A stretch of DNA of 64,000 nt from Tillus elongatus (lineage: Eukaryota; Arthropoda; Insecta; Coleoptera; Cleridae). The notes under the pieces were generated by a model, which was given only the letters and a program-made list of their open reading frames with translations, was not told the DNA's origin and ran no database searches. Where the stretch lies: positions 85,438,858-85,502,857 of the forward strand of contig OZ023268.1 of the NCBI GenBank assembly GCA_964006375.1. The letters are read 5' to 3'. Position numbers and translations under genes: made by a program. This document shows positions 38,040 to 48,924 of this stretch, piece after piece; the stretch's first letter is position 1; every line of letters begins with the position of its first letter.

Positions 38040-38430
38040 TAGAAACTATTATTTGAGTAACTAATGTTTAAATAATTATTGTTTGAGTAATTATTATTTG
38101 AGCAACTATCGTGTGAGTAACTACTTGAGTTATTATTGTCTGAATAATTATTGTTTGAGAAACTAATGGTTGAGCATTTAGAGACATTGTTGAGAAGCAG
38201 TTCTGAAACACTGATGTGCGCTGTTGAGAGATTATAATGTGGCTCAGTGGAGCCTTGAGTAGGAACTGCTATTAATTTTGAGGTTGCTCAGTGGGGCGTT
38301 ATGTCGAAACTGCTCTTAATGTTGAAGTTGCTCAGTAGAGCGTTATGTCGAAACTGCTCTTAATGTTGGCTTTCTCAGTGGAGCTTTGAGTATAAATAGT
38401 CATTGGTGTTGAGTCGCTCAGTGGAGCGTG
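38040..38430. repeat. Short-period arrays inside the LTR-like insert
   Basis: At 38040-38170, imperfect ~18-bp 'taattattgtttgagta' units. At 38235-38430, five units of about 44 bp marked by 'gctcagtgg(a/g)gc' at 38243, 38287, 38331, 38374 and 38417. Confidence 0.8.
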
Positions 38431-38841
38431 TAATTGGTAATTGTTTAATGAACTAATAATTGAATGCCCCTCGTATATATTAGGATGTCCTTTAGATGGA
38501 CGATGGTGTGTTCAGGTATATTTTTAATTACAGGTTAGTGATGTTGTTACTGGACACATTTGACACTCGCTCGCCCGACTCATTACGCCTGCAAATTAAG
38601 GCTTCGCCGCCATTCTGACAAGTAATAAACCTTTTGCCTGATTACTCTTAAGTAGATAACACAACTGCTAAGTAATATATCGACTAGTGATTGATAGTTG
38701 AGCTATGTAGTTATATTATGTGACTGTTAGTCGATTGTTATTATTATAATAGGTTACTAAGAGGGTTGTAACCTTGTGTCATCGAAGAGTTGCGTTGGAT
38801 ATAATTATTTACTATATCTTTAGAAAAAAATCGTACCCTTT

Positions 38842-38924
<83 letters not shown>

Positions 38925-39299
38925 TGGCTATGGAAATGGGTTCCAGATGCCCTAATTCGCGCTCATTTGATGAAATTTTCCGAAAGTCTCACCATCGATA
39001 CCTCTCTATTAGTGAATTTTCTTAATGAAAATTCACTAAACGGGACGGTCACCAAACACATATTTATTATTTAAGACTAGCAAGTATTGCATTGTTGACT
39101 TATTGCGCACATTCACATATCAGCAAACATTTTGTTTATCCGCACACGTGACAAGGAAAACATCAGAAGATGTTCCTTTCTTGGCAGTAATAATCAAACT
39201 TAGTCATAGAAAAATGTTGTGTTGTGACGAGGTAATTGTGCAATAATTTGAATTTTTTTATTTATAAGGCTTGCTTCAATAATATAAACACCTTAGTGT

Positions 39300-39650
39300 A
39301 ATAAACAGAAATCGGCGCAGAAAATTTATAGCAAATAGTAGACAATCTAAAATCTTGTAATCTTGTGACCAAAAACGTTGAATTTAGTTACGAAAATAAC
39401 CTAAGACAGTGTTGGCTTTACTAATTAGTTAATTGATTAGGTGTGTTTATAAAATTAATTTGCCTAGGTGCAATAGAAATCGGCATAGAAAATTAATAGC
39501 AAATAATAGACAAGCTAAAATCTTGTAATCTTGTGACCAAAAACGTTGAATTTAGTTACGAAAATAAGCCTAAGACAGTGTTGGCATTACTAATTAATTC
39601 ATTGAGTAGGTGTGTTTCAAAATGTAATGTACCTAGGTGCAATAGATTTA
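39300..39650. repeat. Two tandem copies of a 165-bp unit
   Basis: 'tcttgtaatcttgtgaccaa' and 'gttgaatttagttacgaaaa' occur at about 39353-39385 and again at about 39522-39560. Both copies end 'ctaggtgcaatag'. Confidence 0.85.
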
Positions 39651-39787
39651 TATGAAATAAGAGTCTGAAATTATTTCTGACTAACTGCTTTAGCTACATA
39701 GGAACTCAATAGTTTCAACAAAATGAACTGATTACATACATAGTTAAAATTAACACATGTTAGTTTTTGTAGATACTTATATAGATG

Positions 39788-40417
39788 TACAGGGTGTTTA
39801 AAAAAGATGGGGCAATATTTAAGGGGTTGATTTCCCAGGTCATTTTATGAAAAAAAGTTCCCATAAACATAGGTGCTAAAATACATTGTTTCCAAGATAC
39901 AAGGTGTTAAATTTTTTTGTAAAATAACGATTTTTTAAAATTTATTCAAATATCTCCTCACCGATTGTTTTGAAATTTGGCAGCGTTGTTTGTATTATTA
40001 ATGGGCTGATTTGGCCCTAATTAGATACAGATTGTTCAGTACATTGGCGTTAGGGGGGGGGGGGGGGGGGGTTACACCTCAACAAAATTTAGTGACATAC
40101 AAATGTACGCCACTGACTGCAATATGATTTGTATATTATTTTGAGATAAAGAAACTAAAACTACAAGTTTTTTGTCTCTTGAAATTTCTCCGTATCTTGA
40201 ATCGTTTACACAATAAAAAATAAAAACCTTTTTATGACATGTCCATTTTCATACAGAAAATCACAAACACGAACAATAATTTTTGTTGAGGTGTCCCCTA
40301 ATGCCAATGGGCTTAACAATCTTTATCTAATTAGGGTCAAATCAGCCCATTATTACTACAAACAACGGTTCCAAATTTCAAAACAATATATTTTTATTTT
40401 AAACATCCTGTATACAC
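39788..40417. mobile_element. Foldback MITE with TACAGGGTG end and a poly-G tract
   Basis: Left end TACAGGGTGTTTAAAAA, right end AACATCCTGTATA. 'atgggctgatttggcccta' near 39998 is complementary to 'tagggtcaaatcagcccat' near 40332. 'cattggcgttagggg' pairs with 'cccctaatgccaatg'. The right arm is shortened. A run of about 18 G at 40051-40070 sits in the left arm. Confidence 0.7.
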
Positions 40418-40547
40418 ATTCAAAATGCCCTTTAATACAGCTTGTCCGAAAGTATAATGGGACACAGAGCTGCCGTAAATTTTTGGCATCTACATATTAT
40501 AAGTACACTTGGAGATCCGAAATCACCACAACACAACTTTTTAAAGA

Positions 40548-40589
40548 CCTGACGATCATTTCACTAGCAAAGTTAGCGTCATCAGAGGA
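40548..40589 (-). ncRNA. Hammerhead-like motif, copy 3
   Basis: Minus strand: CCT, core CTGATGA, stem II CGCTAAC-ttt-GCTAGTG (near-complete pairing with one wobble), AAAT in place of AAAC, GATC loop, GTC, AGG. Stem III is reduced to the A-U pair. Confidence 0.45.
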
Positions 40590-40604
40590 TAAAAAATTCT
40601 GTAT

Positions 40605-40645
40605 CCTCTGATGACGCGAACTGTGTTAGTGAAACGATCGTCAGG
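40605..40645 (+). ncRNA. Hammerhead-like motif, copy 4 (best preserved)
   Basis: CCT (40605-40607), CTGATGA (40608-40614), stem II around 40615-40630, GAAAC (40631-40635), GATC loop, cleavage triplet GTC (40640-40642), AGG (40643-40645) pairing with CCT. If G40631 is the core G12, then C40615 is unpaired and stem II keeps one mismatch. This is the type I layout with a 2-bp stem III known from Penelope-like elements. Confidence 0.5.
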
Positions 40646-40899
40646 TCTTTTATAAGATGTGTTGTGGTGATCTGGGTTTTCTAAGTGTACTTATCAGTGC
40701 CCATCACAGGTTCCAATCTTCACTTAGTGAATCTATATATTATGATTTAGTCAAACTTACGTCAATCCAAAAGTCAAAATTAAAAAAGATACCGGGTGTT
40801 AAAGTGAGAAATTAAATTTCGATTTTTCTAGAAAAGTGTTGCTTGCGTCCAAAAGCACCAAATTTTAGCATACGTCTGCAAGCGGCTTGAGAGCTGGTT

Positions 40900-41250
<351 letters not shown>

Positions 41251-41319
41251 AGGGGGGTTTCTAGGCAGCTTTCTGAAAACAGTTTTTTGAAAAGCGTTCG
41301 GAAGCTAAACTGCAAATTT

Positions 41320-41880
41320 ACCGAAAATTCACTACCAAAACGCACTTACTGCGTTCAGATTTTTTTTTTACAAACGCATCATATTTCGATAAAAAATGCA
41401 AAAATGCATTAACGAATTTGCTCTACGAAAATTAGCTAAAAAAATTATAGACCGTTAAACCATAAACTTCACTTAACCTACAGCGAAAGCATCAACTTAA
41501 CTAAACCGACAGCCAAAGCATCAGAGAAAGGGTCTATTTGAAATGAATTTTCTGTAAATATTTTAGTAAAATGAAGGGCAATGACGGTTGAATCTGAAAC
41601 TCAAGGGTATGCAACACACTCTTCTTTCAACATTTTCTTTTCAAAATCCGTATTTATTTTACGTTCTTTGCATAAATTTTTTTGCCAATTTTGACGTTTA
41701 AAATTGCGAGTTTGACGTTTTGAGGAAAACTCCAAAATATGTTTCTTTAACTGCCCATAACTTCTTTATATTTAAAGCCAGAGACCTTAATTTTGGTACA
41801 GAGTTCACTCTTTATAATACAAACACGCGTACCAAATTTGGTTGCACTTGCTTTGGTTTACAAACATCAATGTTATTGTC
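41320..41880 (-). mobile_element. Repeat family A body, inverted copy
   Basis: Reverse complement of 960-1490, including the hairpin terminus 'aacgcacttactgcgttcag' at about 41338, 'gcatcagagaaagggtcta' and 'tgaggaaaactccaaaa'. No TA tract. Confidence 0.75.
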
Positions 41881-42006
41881 TTGTCGCCATATTTTTAGAA
41901 AACGAGAAGATCACAAAATGAACATGTTTGAGGGAGAATTATATAACAGGAGATGAACCAAGATGCATTATTATTGCAACCAAAGGATATTTCTTTCAGG
42001 TATAAG

Positions 42007-43470
42007 TAGTGGCGGCGTAGCATAGGTTGGCACCCGGGGCGGTTTTCTATTTAGCACCCCCAAAATAAAACCACAAATCAAATACTAAACGTGCTTACGT
42101 GACTTTATTTTGCTAAAATATTCGATCACATCAAAATTTACTTTCCTGTCCTTTAAATGGACAATATGGAAAGATTGGTTAGTCGCGCTTGGCTCATTGT
42201 AGATCTTAAGTAAGATTTTTTAATTTTGAGAAACTTCTTTCACAAGAAGCCACCGAAACACAAATAGTTAAGAAAATCTTAGACACAGCGCTAGACTCGG
42301 AACAGACTGTGAATAGTCCCATTGTACAATTAATTTTAGAAGTTCCAAGGCAGTCCATTGGACCGCTTCTTGGAAAGAAATGCTGGCAGCTTCTAAGTTG
42401 CGCCTCAGTCGTAAAATCTCCAAAATAATGTCCTCTGCAGAAACTACATCGTAGATTTTTGTCAGATTTGGAACTATACCACGAAGTTTTGCTTCTGTTG
42501 AAGTAAGCAGAGTTTTAGGCTGAACAACACCAAATGTTATGAGAATGTCATCCATTGCCTTGTAATGATGGTCTATTTCTCCGTAAAATCTATCAAGACA
42601 TTCTAACATAGCTCTGTGCAGCTCTTCTGGCAATGTTAGTCCAGCGTCTTGGGCCATTTCTTCTGGCATAAGTTTTCGAAATCTCCTCCTTCCTCTTCTT
42701 TCAATTGAAATATCGAAGTCCTCAAAGTTCGACTGCAGTCTCTCCAGCTATATTGGGAAGAAACCTAGAATTATTTCCTTTACTTCAACTTGATCGTCTT
42801 CAATATGAACATATCTGATTACATAACTCATCTGATCAACATGTGGTATGTCTGGAGTGCCATTGAACAGAATTCCGAAATACTTTGCTTTTCTTATGTC
42901 GTCCACAATGTTATTTTTCACATCTTTCCCGAAAGGCTGATAAACTCATTTTGAATGTCTTTGGACATGGACAAATAAGAATCCACCCGTTTCCTTTTTG
43001 TGCAGGTGATAGCATGTTCAATTCTTAGCATGTGCTCTTTTAAAACTGAGTCATATTTAAACAATAGATTAACTAATTTTAAAAAATCCCCTCTATTGTC
43101 TGATGAAACCCCCTCTCTATGCTCTCTAAGAGGATGATTTTGGAGTGCCAGGATAAGAATAAGATCTAAAAGGCGACTCAAAATGTCACGCCACTCCTGT
43201 TTTCTTGGTCTAAAACCATTTGATGTTTATGGTCGATAGTTTTCTGCAGCCTCAATCCATTTTCCAAGATTTTTCATTTATCAAAACAAGACAGATGGGT
43301 CTCAGAATTCTCGTGTTCAGACACCTTAGGATTTAGTTTCCACCATGAATTTAACCCGTTAGCAAAACTCTGTTTTGTTTCATGGTGCGTAAACAGTTTG
43401 CAGCAAAAACAGTATACATTGTTTTTGTTAGAGAGTATACCATCAATTTTCTGAGTATTACAAATTTCAT
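42007..43470 (-). pseudogene. ZMYM1-like hAT transposase relic
   Basis: Minus strand. A TTF/MYM-type zinc-finger region at 43483-43274 has NVYCFCCKLFTHHETKQSF and NSWWKLNPKVSEHENSETH. A middle region (43181-42918, KHMLRI/CTKRKR motifs in NLLFKYDSVLKEHMLRIEHA) and IVDDIRKAKYFGILF (~42900) follow. Then comes a 133-codon helical frame (42669-42268) and the hAT dimerisation block CVSVASCERSFSKLK (~42235). The tail continues in another frame (LRSTMSQARLTNLSIL, then FDVIEYFSK). At least four frameshifts or stops. A terminus-like 'agtggcggcgtagcatagg' lies at 42008, giving the 3' end; the 5' end is cut by Repeat B at ~43470. Confidence 0.8.
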
Positions 43471-44690
43471 TTAAGTTATACAAACGATTCCCAGAAGGAA
43501 ACTTAATTCATATTTAGAAAAGTAAAGTACCCATCTGCCAAATTATAAACGTAGCCGTTATTTTTCCTTATTAATCGCCAGTATGATTTCGTTTGAGTCA
43601 ACCTAATCAAACCGGTTTTTTCAATATCAACAACAAAATTCAAATATCAGACTCAAAGGTGACAAACTTATTCATGCGTTTTAAACAAAAATGAGATCTT
43701 GTTCAAAACATATGAAATTTGTGCACTACTGCTTCTCCAAATGTCAAAATAAAACATAAGAAAACATACATTCATTAAACTTGATTTGATCGCGTAACCT
43801 TCTGCTTAGGATGCAACCACGGTAACCCCTGCGCTATCTAGGCACGCGTCAACAAAGATTTTATTTGCGTCATACCTTAGATCGGCTTCATGCCCGGAAT
43901 ATTATAACTATACGTAATTATTTAAAGAATTAGTAGAATTACCATTGAAGCACATCCCACGACTGTTTCGGTCTTATATGACGTCTTATGTTTAAATTTA
44001 ACGACAAAAGAAACTATTTTAGAATCATTTTTATAGAGACTTGGCTTATTTTTGTTTACAGTTCTAGTACCTATATTATACGACAGCATAATATATCTAT
44101 GCTGAGCTAAAACTGCATTTGAGGCCGCTCATAAAGCTACAAATATAATGCCTCTTAATAATTGATTGAATCACCCAGTTAAATAACAATTACTTGGCAA
44201 ATTTTTAATTTCATGTCGTCTGTCATTTTCCATAACTGCGGCCGACACTTCACGATTGTTGGTTCGGGTATTATCTATTGTGCCTTATGCCCGGTATATA
44301 TTTAGTTTGGTTAGCGTTGATGTATGGTTTATACCTGTTATATGAGTCAATCTGAGCGTGGCAGTTAACTACTCTGTCTGTCAGGCATTGGACTTTAACC
44401 ACTGAGTCGTTTCAATGCATGTTTTTGGGATTTTATTTTTAATTTGGAAAAGACTCTAAATATTGTGTACCAAATTACTTAAAATTCACAACAGGTTTAT
44501 TTGCACTATTTCTAGCCACATGTAAAGTCTCATTCCAGTTACTCTGACACTTACAAAAATATAGCGTTTTCAAAAAGTTTTCCCCGATTTTCCATCGGAA
44601 AAACTTGAGCATAAAGGCTGATTAACGCACTCGACCTCGGTTTATGCCCAAACAAGATTTTTGCCAAGTTTGATTTAAGAATGGTTTAGA
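43470..44690. mobile_element. Repeat B, copy 3
   Basis: Collinear with 18430-19640 from 'agttatacaaacgattccc' onward, ending in 'gcataaaggctgattaacg'. The left part present in copies 1 and 2 is replaced by the hAT relic. Confidence 0.75.
43775..43845 (-). other. tRNA-like Pol III promoter module in Repeat B
   Basis: Minus strand A-box TAGCGCAGGGG (43826-43836) and B-box GATCAAATC (43783-43791) both fit consensus exactly. They lie 45 bp apart, the spacing found in tRNAs. 'cagaaggttacgcgatcaaa' resembles the T-arm of a tRNA-derived SINE head. No proper acceptor stem was found, so it is not a tRNA gene. Confidence 0.5.
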
Positions 44691-44925
44691 ATTATGATAA
44701 ACCGAAAGATATAAAGAACGACTTATTTACTATATTACTGCTGACAGATACCCATTATTAAATAAAGTAGTAATATGTTCTGCCTAACGAAACGGCGGTA
44801 TTGCTGGTTTAAATAAAATAAAACCGTCAGTCGACTGAACGGTTTTATAGCTTCCTGAATTAAGAATCCGCCGAAAACGTAAATTATTTTGTTATTTCGG
44901 CAAGATTCATATGAATAAATGTAAA
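44691..44925. other. Non-coding stretch with a perfect hairpin
   Basis: 'aataaaaccgtcagtcgact' overlaps its partner 'gtcgactgaacggttttat' at about 44815-44849, a compact inverted repeat of unknown role. Nothing else recognised. Confidence 0.4.
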
Positions 44926-44929
44926 ATGA

Positions 44930-45190
44930 AAGTCTGGACGCAGCAAGTGCATTATGGTGGTGAATTTTCATAGAACTGATCTGGCACCAAATACTTTTTA
45001 TAACTTTTATCTTGTAACAAACAAATCTAAGTTGTGTTATATAGTTTACCTTTTATATTCTAAACCTCCGTACCAAATTTGGTTATCATAGCTTTTTTAT
45101 TTTTGGAGTTAAACATTTTTTCACAAAGAAAACCCAAAATTTTCCCGGAAAACTTGTTAAATGATGCCCTTTTGGCTTCTAGATAAAAAA
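44930..45190 (-). mobile_element. Repeat family A, hairpin-end fragment
   Basis: 'gtctggacgcagcaagtgca' at 44932, then 'ctgatctggcaccaaatac' and 'gtaccaaatttggttatca', the complement of the right side of 30880-31470. Confidence 0.7.
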
Positions 45191-45428
45191 TAATTTATAT
45201 AAAACCAAAGGTACATCAAAAAAATCAAGTGATTAATTACAAGTCGATATTAATGAACAATGAATGTTGCTAATACATGGGCAAGTAAAGAATGACTCTA
45301 AATCTAACATAACTGATAGTTATAAACTAGGATTGATTATTATGCGGTTTCCAAATGAATTCTGTAACTCCAGGAGGTCGATGTCTTGATGAGTGGACGA
45401 TATCGGAATGGATATCGTGGTAATTGTC
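45191..45428. other. Non-coding stretch
   Basis: No gene. It lies where the 3' LTR or polypurine tract of the Ty3/gypsy relic would be expected, but no clear LTR end was identified. Confidence 0.35.
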
Positions 45429-45900
45429 TTACAGCAATCGGCTACTAGGCAACGTAACTCCTCCATCTCTAATGTGAAGAACGTCCCCGTTCTTTTCAGT
45501 AAGTTCTGCTGTAGATTGGTTTCTTGATTGGTGTAACATGGCTTTCTTCTTACATTTATGTATGGAGATGTAACACAGGATGACCATTACGACGATAGTG
45601 ATTAGGGTAGCTATTTCCATGTGTGTTGAATGTACCAAAGGATGCAGTACATTATGATCATTATTTTTCTCCACCTGACTTCTTAAACTGATTACTTCCT
45701 TAAGACATACCGGATTGAATTTGACGACATGTTGAGGCTGTGGCTGTAAGTGCTGTGACTCTGGTCCCATGAATCATTTGGACTTGTCTCTTCGTTTATT
45801 GATATCTTGCATTCTTCTTGGCTGGCTATAAGATGTTGTTTATGTTGGTGTGTCTGTCTACGGATCTTTCTGAGGTGTTTCCAAGTAGAAGGCAGTATAA
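45429..45900 (-). pseudogene. Env-like C-terminal fragment of a gypsy-type element
   Basis: A 113-codon minus-strand frame (45770-45429) has a hydrophobic segment at residues ~52-70 (IATLITIVVMVILCYISI), followed by a basic tail beginning HKCKKK. That is the layout of a membrane-anchored glycoprotein C-terminus. It lies 3' of pol remnants on the same strand, the position of env in insect errantivirus-type Ty3/gypsy elements. An open continuation upstream to ~45900 adds a basic stretch. There is no direct sequence motif for env; the assignment is by position and topology. A broken old copy. Confidence 0.45.
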
Positions 45901-46340
45901 GAACTTTATTGCTTGGAGTGTTGGAATAATTTGGATATAGACTCTTTTAAAGATAAAACATTAAATTTGGTAAATTCTGAAATTTTGAAAACGTGATTTT
46001 AGTGAAAAATAATTCATCGTTATTATAATTAAGCTTAAATATTTCCTATATTTTTTTAATTGATTAAAAATAAGCAAAGTTGTTTCTTGAAATACTTTTA
46101 TATTTTCTGGTAGTTTCCAACTTGGTGTTATTTGAAATTCTACAATGACCTTATATTCCGTTTTACGTTGGATCTAGAGTGATTTTTAATGAATCTAAAT
46201 TTTTCTTTGGTTGACTGTTTAAAATTCGGGTATAATAATTTTTGATGGAATTTTTCTTAATTTCATTATCAATTTGATACGCCTGGTATTATAATTTATT
46301 ATAGTTATCTTATATAAGTGTGAGATTAATATAAAACTGT

Positions 46341-46670
46341 GTGTGTTTTTATTTCTTTAACGTCGGCCTATTTCCGCGACTATGGCCAATCACCGACGCC
46401 AGGGAGCAGTTTCACCTCACTATCCTGAAAATGTTGCCGAACCACAGCATTTCTGGAAGGAGGGTAGGGATCTTTAACGTGCCCAACATCGCATGGACAG
46501 GGAACCGACGGCTTAACAACCCCTCCCAAGAGCGGAACGTGCAGACATTCAACTTGCTCAGATGCAATACCACAACCTCGGTTGATGTTAATTGTACAGT
46601 ATGTACTGAAAAAGTGAAGGGGGTACCCTGGGATCGAACCCAGTACCCTTCGGTTCAGAGGCACACGTAA
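46341..46670 (-). mobile_element. SINE with tRNA-like head (full-length-like)
   Basis: Minus strand. The head near 46668-46622 has a perfect T-arm, CTGGG-TTCGATC-CCAG, whose GTTCGATCC is an exact Pol III B-box. The body includes 'gttgggcacgttaaagatcc' and 'ggtgattggccatagtcg'. The 3' end is 'gccgacgttaaagaaataaa', a LINE-like tail followed by an ACAC-rich run. Second copy at 20852-21325. An A-box is not clear. Confidence 0.65.
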
Positions 46671-46729
46671 AATAAAAGTAAAACCTATGGTAACATTTAA
46701 AGTTTTGGCAATTCCAACGTAATCTTTTA

Positions 46730-47050
46730 ATTAGTTATTAATTTGGATTGGTTGAAGGCGAAGGAGTAGGGCTGTCCTCAGACGTAAGCACAACAGGCTG
46801 TAAGGAAAGAAATTTCTTTTTTGCTCTTTTACTCTTATTAAGATAAGCCGTTTGTTTCATCGAATGGGGAAGAAGTATCTTATTGCGAGGCAATTGTATA
46901 GGGTTGGAATAAATTTTATAAAGGGATCTGCCTTTCGGACTGGTGGGACTCTTACTGCAATGTTTTCCTCGTTTATCTGGATATTTTGTTCTCGAGTTTT
47001 ATTAATTTTCTCGAGACGCTCTGTTGCTTTTTATTTTTCATAGATAGACT
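46730..47050 (-). pseudogene. Ty3/gypsy integrase C-terminal remnant
   Basis: Minus-strand frames read LEKINKTREQNIQINEENI and VRVPPVRKADP, then after a shift a basic tail ending before a stop at ~46755 (TSEDSPTPSPSTNPN). This resembles the chromodomain-less tail of gypsy-type integrases. The catalytic integrase core between here and RNase H is deleted. Confidence 0.45.
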
Positions 47051-47080
47051 TGTAAAATGGAATTATCTCTTTTCAGTCAT

Positions 47081-47640
47081 CTATTGTAGTTCGTGTTGTC
47101 TTTGGATGTACGCTCTATAGCATTTATTCTTAAATACATTTTCTGTCTTTACTTCGTTATGAGGGCCATAGTACATAATTATCTGACGTTTCAAGTGATT
47201 TAAAGGGTTTTCAGAAATGGGCATACCAAAAACTGGGTTTTCTACAAAAGTGTGTTGCGTTTGTAAGTCAGAATGTAGTTCGTCTTCTTGGGTGTTTATA
47301 CCCAGCTCTCTAAGATCGTCATCGTCTAATACTCTAAGTTCTGATGGATCTAAATTATTGAAAAGTGATACTAGATCATCGTCGTCTTCAACTGCGTTGA
47401 TTTCGACACGAGATAAAGCATCGGCTACTATGTTTTCCTTGCCTCTTTTATATTTAATTTCGTAGTCAAACTCTTCTAATTTTAAACGCCATTTTACTAA
47501 ACGTGTGTTTGGCTCTTTAATAGAAAACAACCATACAAGTGGTTTATGGTCGGTTTCAATCGTGAATTTATTTCCAAAAAGCTAGGGCCGAAAGTGTTGT
47601 GTTTTCTACTATCTACAGTAGTTCCTTCTCAATTGTTGAG
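47081..47640 (-). pseudogene. Ty3/gypsy pol: RNase H end and connection region
   Basis: Minus strand: RNYSTIEKELL (~47630), then a frameshift, FGNKFTIETDHKPLVW (~47560), then a 149-codon open frame (47530-47081) with IKEPNTRLVKWRLKLEEFDY and KYKRGKENIVADALSRVE. These are the diagnostic RNase H blocks of Ty3/gypsy elements. The acidic stretch EDDDDLVSLFNNLDPSEL that follows is the variable linker to integrase. RT upstream is missing. Same strand and order as the integrase tail and env-like fragment: one element with internal deletions and a SINE insertion. Confidence 0.85.
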
Positions 47641-47649
47641 TAATTCCTT

Positions 47650-48900
47650 TCTACGGAATTTAGAGTACGACTATAATAAGTCCGCTGCATTAAATTAGGT
47701 ATCACAGGGGTAAAAGTTCTTTACAATTCTTATTAAATCCTGGTTACAAAATAAGAAAGCTACTGTTAGCTAAATTAATAGGTCCATCATGTTATTGATG
47801 ATTTCGCAGATTAGTTGGTCAATATTTTTTTAAATAAAGAGTATAGGTACTTCTCATATTGTATGTTTTAAACAGGTACAATCTCCCACTTAAAATTAAA
47901 CATACATTGTCTTGGACAAAAGGATTGTCTTGAAAATTGGTATAGAGATGAGTGTTTTTATAGTAATAAAAATAATTCGTTTCCCATTTGGCTTTATATC
48001 AGATATAGGGCACTCCCTGCGGTATCATTCAAATCAATTGCTTGCGTTATATAAATATCTATATTTATAGATATTACACAACAAAAATTAGAATGTTAAG
48101 ATGATAAAATGATAAGTCCAGTAATCATAATTTGGTTACTCGCCATGCTACGTATAAATAGATTATAATTATACAAAAAAAAACACATTTCACAAACACT
48201 AATTTAAATTCACAAAATTTAAAGAATATTAGGTACCGGTGAAAGTGAAAATGTCAAAATCAAAAATAAATAATTGTCTGTATACGCATGAGCATGTTGT
48301 CGCATAGACCGATATATATGATTGGTTACTGGTTATTATACTCATATCATAGTTAGTGACTGAGACTGCGACTACAGAATACAGGGCAGAATAAGTAAAA
48401 TAGTTAGAAAGTAAAGACTCACACTCAAAACATAGGTATATAAACGTTAAATATAGGGTTCACAGATAGTGACAATTGGGAAATATTCAAATAAAAATCT
48501 GTGACAATGACGCATGAATTGTACCTTTGGAGGATCCAATATACCTACTACCACAACTAAAATTATAATAACCACACAGTTGTTTAACCAGTGAATTTGC
48601 CTCCAATAAATTAAACATAGGATTTAATTCAGCATTTCGTAGTCGGTAGTATTTTATACTTTAGGGCTACCTACTTAGGTGAAAATAAAAATATTCAAAT
48701 AACTGAGTAAACAAAATCATATTTCTTATGAGAAGCAGAGAATTAGAACAAATACGGACCTGAATAATTTTTGTCTGCCAGCAGTGGACTTTGACAATAA
48801 ATCCCGTGACGTTTTTCTAATTAAGTTACGCAAGCTGTCTATGTATTATCTCTTTTTAACACGACAGTTACAACGGTCATGTGTCTGTACGTATGAGGCA
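47650..48900. other. Upstream region of CHCHD2, no feature seen
   Basis: AT-rich sequence without recognisable genes or repeats. It probably contains the distal promoter of the gene that starts at 49065. Confidence 0.4.
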
Positions 48901-48924
48901 GCGCGTTTAGAAATAGACAGCACT

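Larger units (their letters stand above)
36542..38844 (+). mobile_element. LTR-like 2.3-kb insertion in (TA)n
   Basis: The boundaries are TGTAAGGAACG and CCCTTTACA, giving TG...CA ends with short inverted repeats (TGTAA/TTACA). 'aataaaccttttgcctgat' at about 38625 resembles an LTR polyadenylation region. Inside are a ~104-bp tandem array, a GC-richer block (37500-38020) and a 44-bp array. No gag or pol is visible. A large solo LTR or non-autonomous LTR element fits best, but a homologous second copy is needed to be sure. Confidence 0.5.
36391..39040. mobile_element. Repeat family A copy split by a 2.3-kb insertion
   Basis: Left part ends 'gttatcggttggatacacac' plus (CA/TA) at 36541. Right part is (TA)n 38845-38922, 'ctatggaaatgggttccag', 'ccctaattcgcgctcattt' and the palindrome terminus at about 39008-39038. 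The uninterrupted equivalent is at 40900-41250. Confidence 0.75.
40501..40730. mobile_element. Penelope-type terminal repeats in snap-back (head-to-head) arrangement
   Basis: The left arm ('aagtacacttggagatccg', 'cctgacgatcatttcacta', 'agcgtcatcagaggat') is mirrored by the right arm ('atcctctgatgacgcg', 'gtgaaacgatcgtcagg', 'ctaagtgtactta'), which then continues to 'ccaatcttcacttag'. The two arms meet at about 40596. Single copies lie at 9791 and 17532. Confidence 0.7.

Noticed and set aside
46614..46668. Functional tRNA gene at the SINE head
   Set aside because: Only the T-arm half is convincing and no clear A-box or D-arm is found; a tRNA-derived SINE head explains it.
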